From positions 1,240,001 through 1,304,000 of the forward strand of contig CANMWG010000001.1 of the NCBI GenBank assembly GCA_947501555.1: a stretch of DNA of 64,000 nucleotides. Reading direction: 5' to 3'. Positions 62,860 to 64,000 of this stretch are shown here, piece after piece (position 1 is the stretch's first letter; each line of letters starts with the position of its first letter). Both the position numbers and the translations under genes were made by a program. The notes under the pieces are model-generated. The model was not told the DNA's origin and ran no database searches. It saw nothing but the letters and a program-made list of their open reading frames with translations. This DNA comes from an uncultured Paracoccaceae bacterium. GTDB lineage: Bacteria; Pseudomonadota; Alphaproteobacteria; Rhodobacterales; Rhodobacteraceae.

Positions 62860-63828
62860 TTACGTATCAATATGCCCATAGCGCGTGCCAGCAGCTGGAT
62901 CCTTTTTGGACCAATCCCGTTTGACGCCCAGCACCAACAAAATGGCGGATGCCACAAAGATAGACGAATAAGTCCCAATAATAACACCCCAGATCATCGC
63001 AAAGACGAAACCCCGGATCACATCGCCACCAAGGACGAAAAGCGAGATCAAAGCCAGAAGTGTTGTGACCGATGTCATCAAGGTCCGGCTGAGCGTTTCG
63101 TTGATTGAGATGTTCAGAACCTCTTTGAGGTCCTTTTTCTTGTACTTACGCAGGTTTTCACGCACCCGGTCAAACACAATGACGGTGTCGTTGATCGAAT
63201 AGCCGACGATGGTCAGCAAGGCCGCGATGATGGCCAGATCAAATTTGATCTGAAGTTCCGAGAAAATACCAATGGTCAAGATCACATCATGCGACAGGGC
63301 CAGCACCGCACCAACCGCAAACTGCCATTCAAAACGCATCCAGATGTACAGCAGGATGGCCAAAACAGCCAGCGCCACGGCGATAATGGCGGTGTTGATC
63401 AGCTCGCCAGAAACTTTTGGGCCGACGGATTCGACCGATGGGAAGGTCATGTCGGGATCGACGGTCTGCAAAGCGTCTTGGATGGCTTGAATTGTGTCGG
63501 ATGCAATCCGTTCATCCCCTTCTTGCGCCTGCACGCGGACAAGCGCCACATGCTGGTCTTCGGCAAACAGCGGATCGTCTACTTCAGCGATAGAGATATC
63601 ACCTAGATCCAGGGCCTCCAGTGCGGTGCGATAGGCCGAGACATCCACTTCAACGGTCGATTCCGTCCGGATGCTTGTCCCGCCTTGAAAATCGATCCCA
63701 AAGTTGAGCCCTTGGATCAGGAAAGAGGCAAACGCCACAACCATCAGGATACCCGATATCCCCAGCCAGATGCGGGCGCGGCTGAAGAAATCGATGGATG
63801 TGTTGTCCCGGATCAGTTTCAGGCGCAT
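62860..63828 (-). CDS. secF: Protein translocase subunit SecF
   Basis: Membrane protein that with SecD uses proton motive force to finish protein export. 322 residues with six membrane helices; GLNFGIDFQGGTSIRTE after the first helix, and GYSINDTVIVFDRVRENLRKY and LSRTLMTSVTTLLALISLFVLGG are family marks. I chose the ATG at 63828, overlapping the secD stop region by a few bases; 63864 is an alternative. SecF is followed by the Mth938-like gene. Confidence 0.96.
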   Translation of the reverse strand: MRLKLIRDNTSIDFFSRARIWLGISGILMVVAFASFLIQGLNFGIDFQGGTSIRTESTVEVDVSAYRTALEALDLGDISIAEVDDPLFAEDQHVALVRVQAQEGDERIASDTIQAIQDALQTVDPDMTFPSVESVGPKVSGELINTAIIAVALAVLAILLYIWMRFEWQFAVGAVLALSHDVILTIGIFSELQIKFDLAIIAALLTIVGYSINDTVIVFDRVRENLRKYKKKDLKEVLNISINETLSRTLMTSVTTLLALISLFVLGGDVIRGFVFAMIWGVIIGTYSSIFVASAILLVLGVKRDWSKKDPAAGTRYGHIDT

Positions 63829-63829
63829 A

Positions 63830-64000
63830 TCAAACCTCGATTGTCTTGGGGCGGGCGCGCGCAAACCAGATCACGATCAGTGACCGGGTGACGAAAATCG
63901 CGGTGAAAACGGATGTGACAATCCCAAAGCCCAGCGTCACGGCAAAGCCGCTGACCGGACCAGAGCCCATGGTGAACAGGATCACAGCCGTCATGAATGT
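63830..64000 (-). CDS. secD: Protein translocase subunit SecD (5' end outside window)
   Basis: Only the C-terminal 56 residues lie here. The frame spells a membrane helix pair, MGSGPVSGFAVTLGFGIVTS then FTAIFVTRSLIVIWFARARP, and ends KTIEV. GSGPVSGFAVTLGIGI is the SecD signature in its last helix pair. The stop (63830-63832) is just before the secF start, as expected for the secD-secF operon. Confidence 0.93.
   Translation of the reverse strand, partial: TFMTAVILFTMGSGPVSGFAVTLGFGIVTSVFTAIFVTRSLIVIWFARARPKTIEV

Overview
The window is a chromosomal segment of an alphaproteobacterium of the family Rhodobacteraceae, most likely the marine Roseobacter group. This is inferred from a complete Rhodobacter-type gene transfer agent (GTA) cluster, a pyruvate dehydrogenase E1 beta that carries its own lipoyl domain, the order secD-secF-(Mth938-like)-ccmA-B-C-D-G, a LuxI/LuxR pair, and moderate GC. 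Most gene starts have clear ribosome binding sites and neighbouring genes often overlap by 4 to 8 bases. No rRNA, CRISPR array, insertion sequence or integrase was seen.

Layout. 1-1587: edge of an EamA-type permease and two tandem cyclophilins. 1719-9843: central carbon metabolism (pgk, a secreted protein of unknown function, class I fructose-bisphosphate aldolase, an FtsB-like division protein, pdhA-pdhB-pdhC). 9898-24924: cysE, a small conserved gene and the full GTA structural cluster g1 to g15, all on the minus strand. 25088-30714: mltG, fabF, acpP, fabG and fabD, interrupted by an oppositely oriented membrane protein with a PilZ-like tail. 30897-33433: a cytochrome b561-YceI fusion, a second YceI protein and a membrane protein. 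33702-34960: rpsF-rpsR-rplI. 35030-39607: accessory genes, including a frameshifted flavin-nucleotide-binding gene, a periplasmic 3'-nucleotidase and a short secreted protein matching the N-terminal domain of the PilZ-like protein. 39779-44957: trigger factor behind tRNA-Leu, separate NAD(P)HX repair enzymes, glnB-glnA. 45140-50349: an exonuclease-phosphatase family protein, a hydrolase-OsmC fusion, a VOC protein, bioY, a DUF6314-type protein and purB. 50401-53543: quorum-sensing island (luxI, luxR, a LuxR-like protein without DNA-binding domain) and a FliG-like gene. 53898-56738: a three-gene nitrile hydratase or thiocyanate hydrolase set coupled to an acyltransferase, then a DUF1223 protein. 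56969-64000: aconitase, the cytochrome c maturation genes, secF and the end of secD.

How the genes work together. Pgk, aldolase, pyruvate dehydrogenase and aconitase cover parts of glycolysis and entry to the TCA cycle. The fab genes and mltG serve envelope growth. The GTA cluster has every structural gene from terminase to tail fibre, so particles could be made if the unlinked lysis and regulatory genes exist elsewhere. The LuxI/LuxR genes could supply population-density control, which is known to influence GTA and motility in relatives, but no direct link is visible here.

The less expected signals are palindromic elements that sit inside genes or form stop codons, a nested RNA-fold candidate between the GTA capsid and connector genes, the LuxR-like protein without a helix-turn-helix, and the split metal-hydratase operon.
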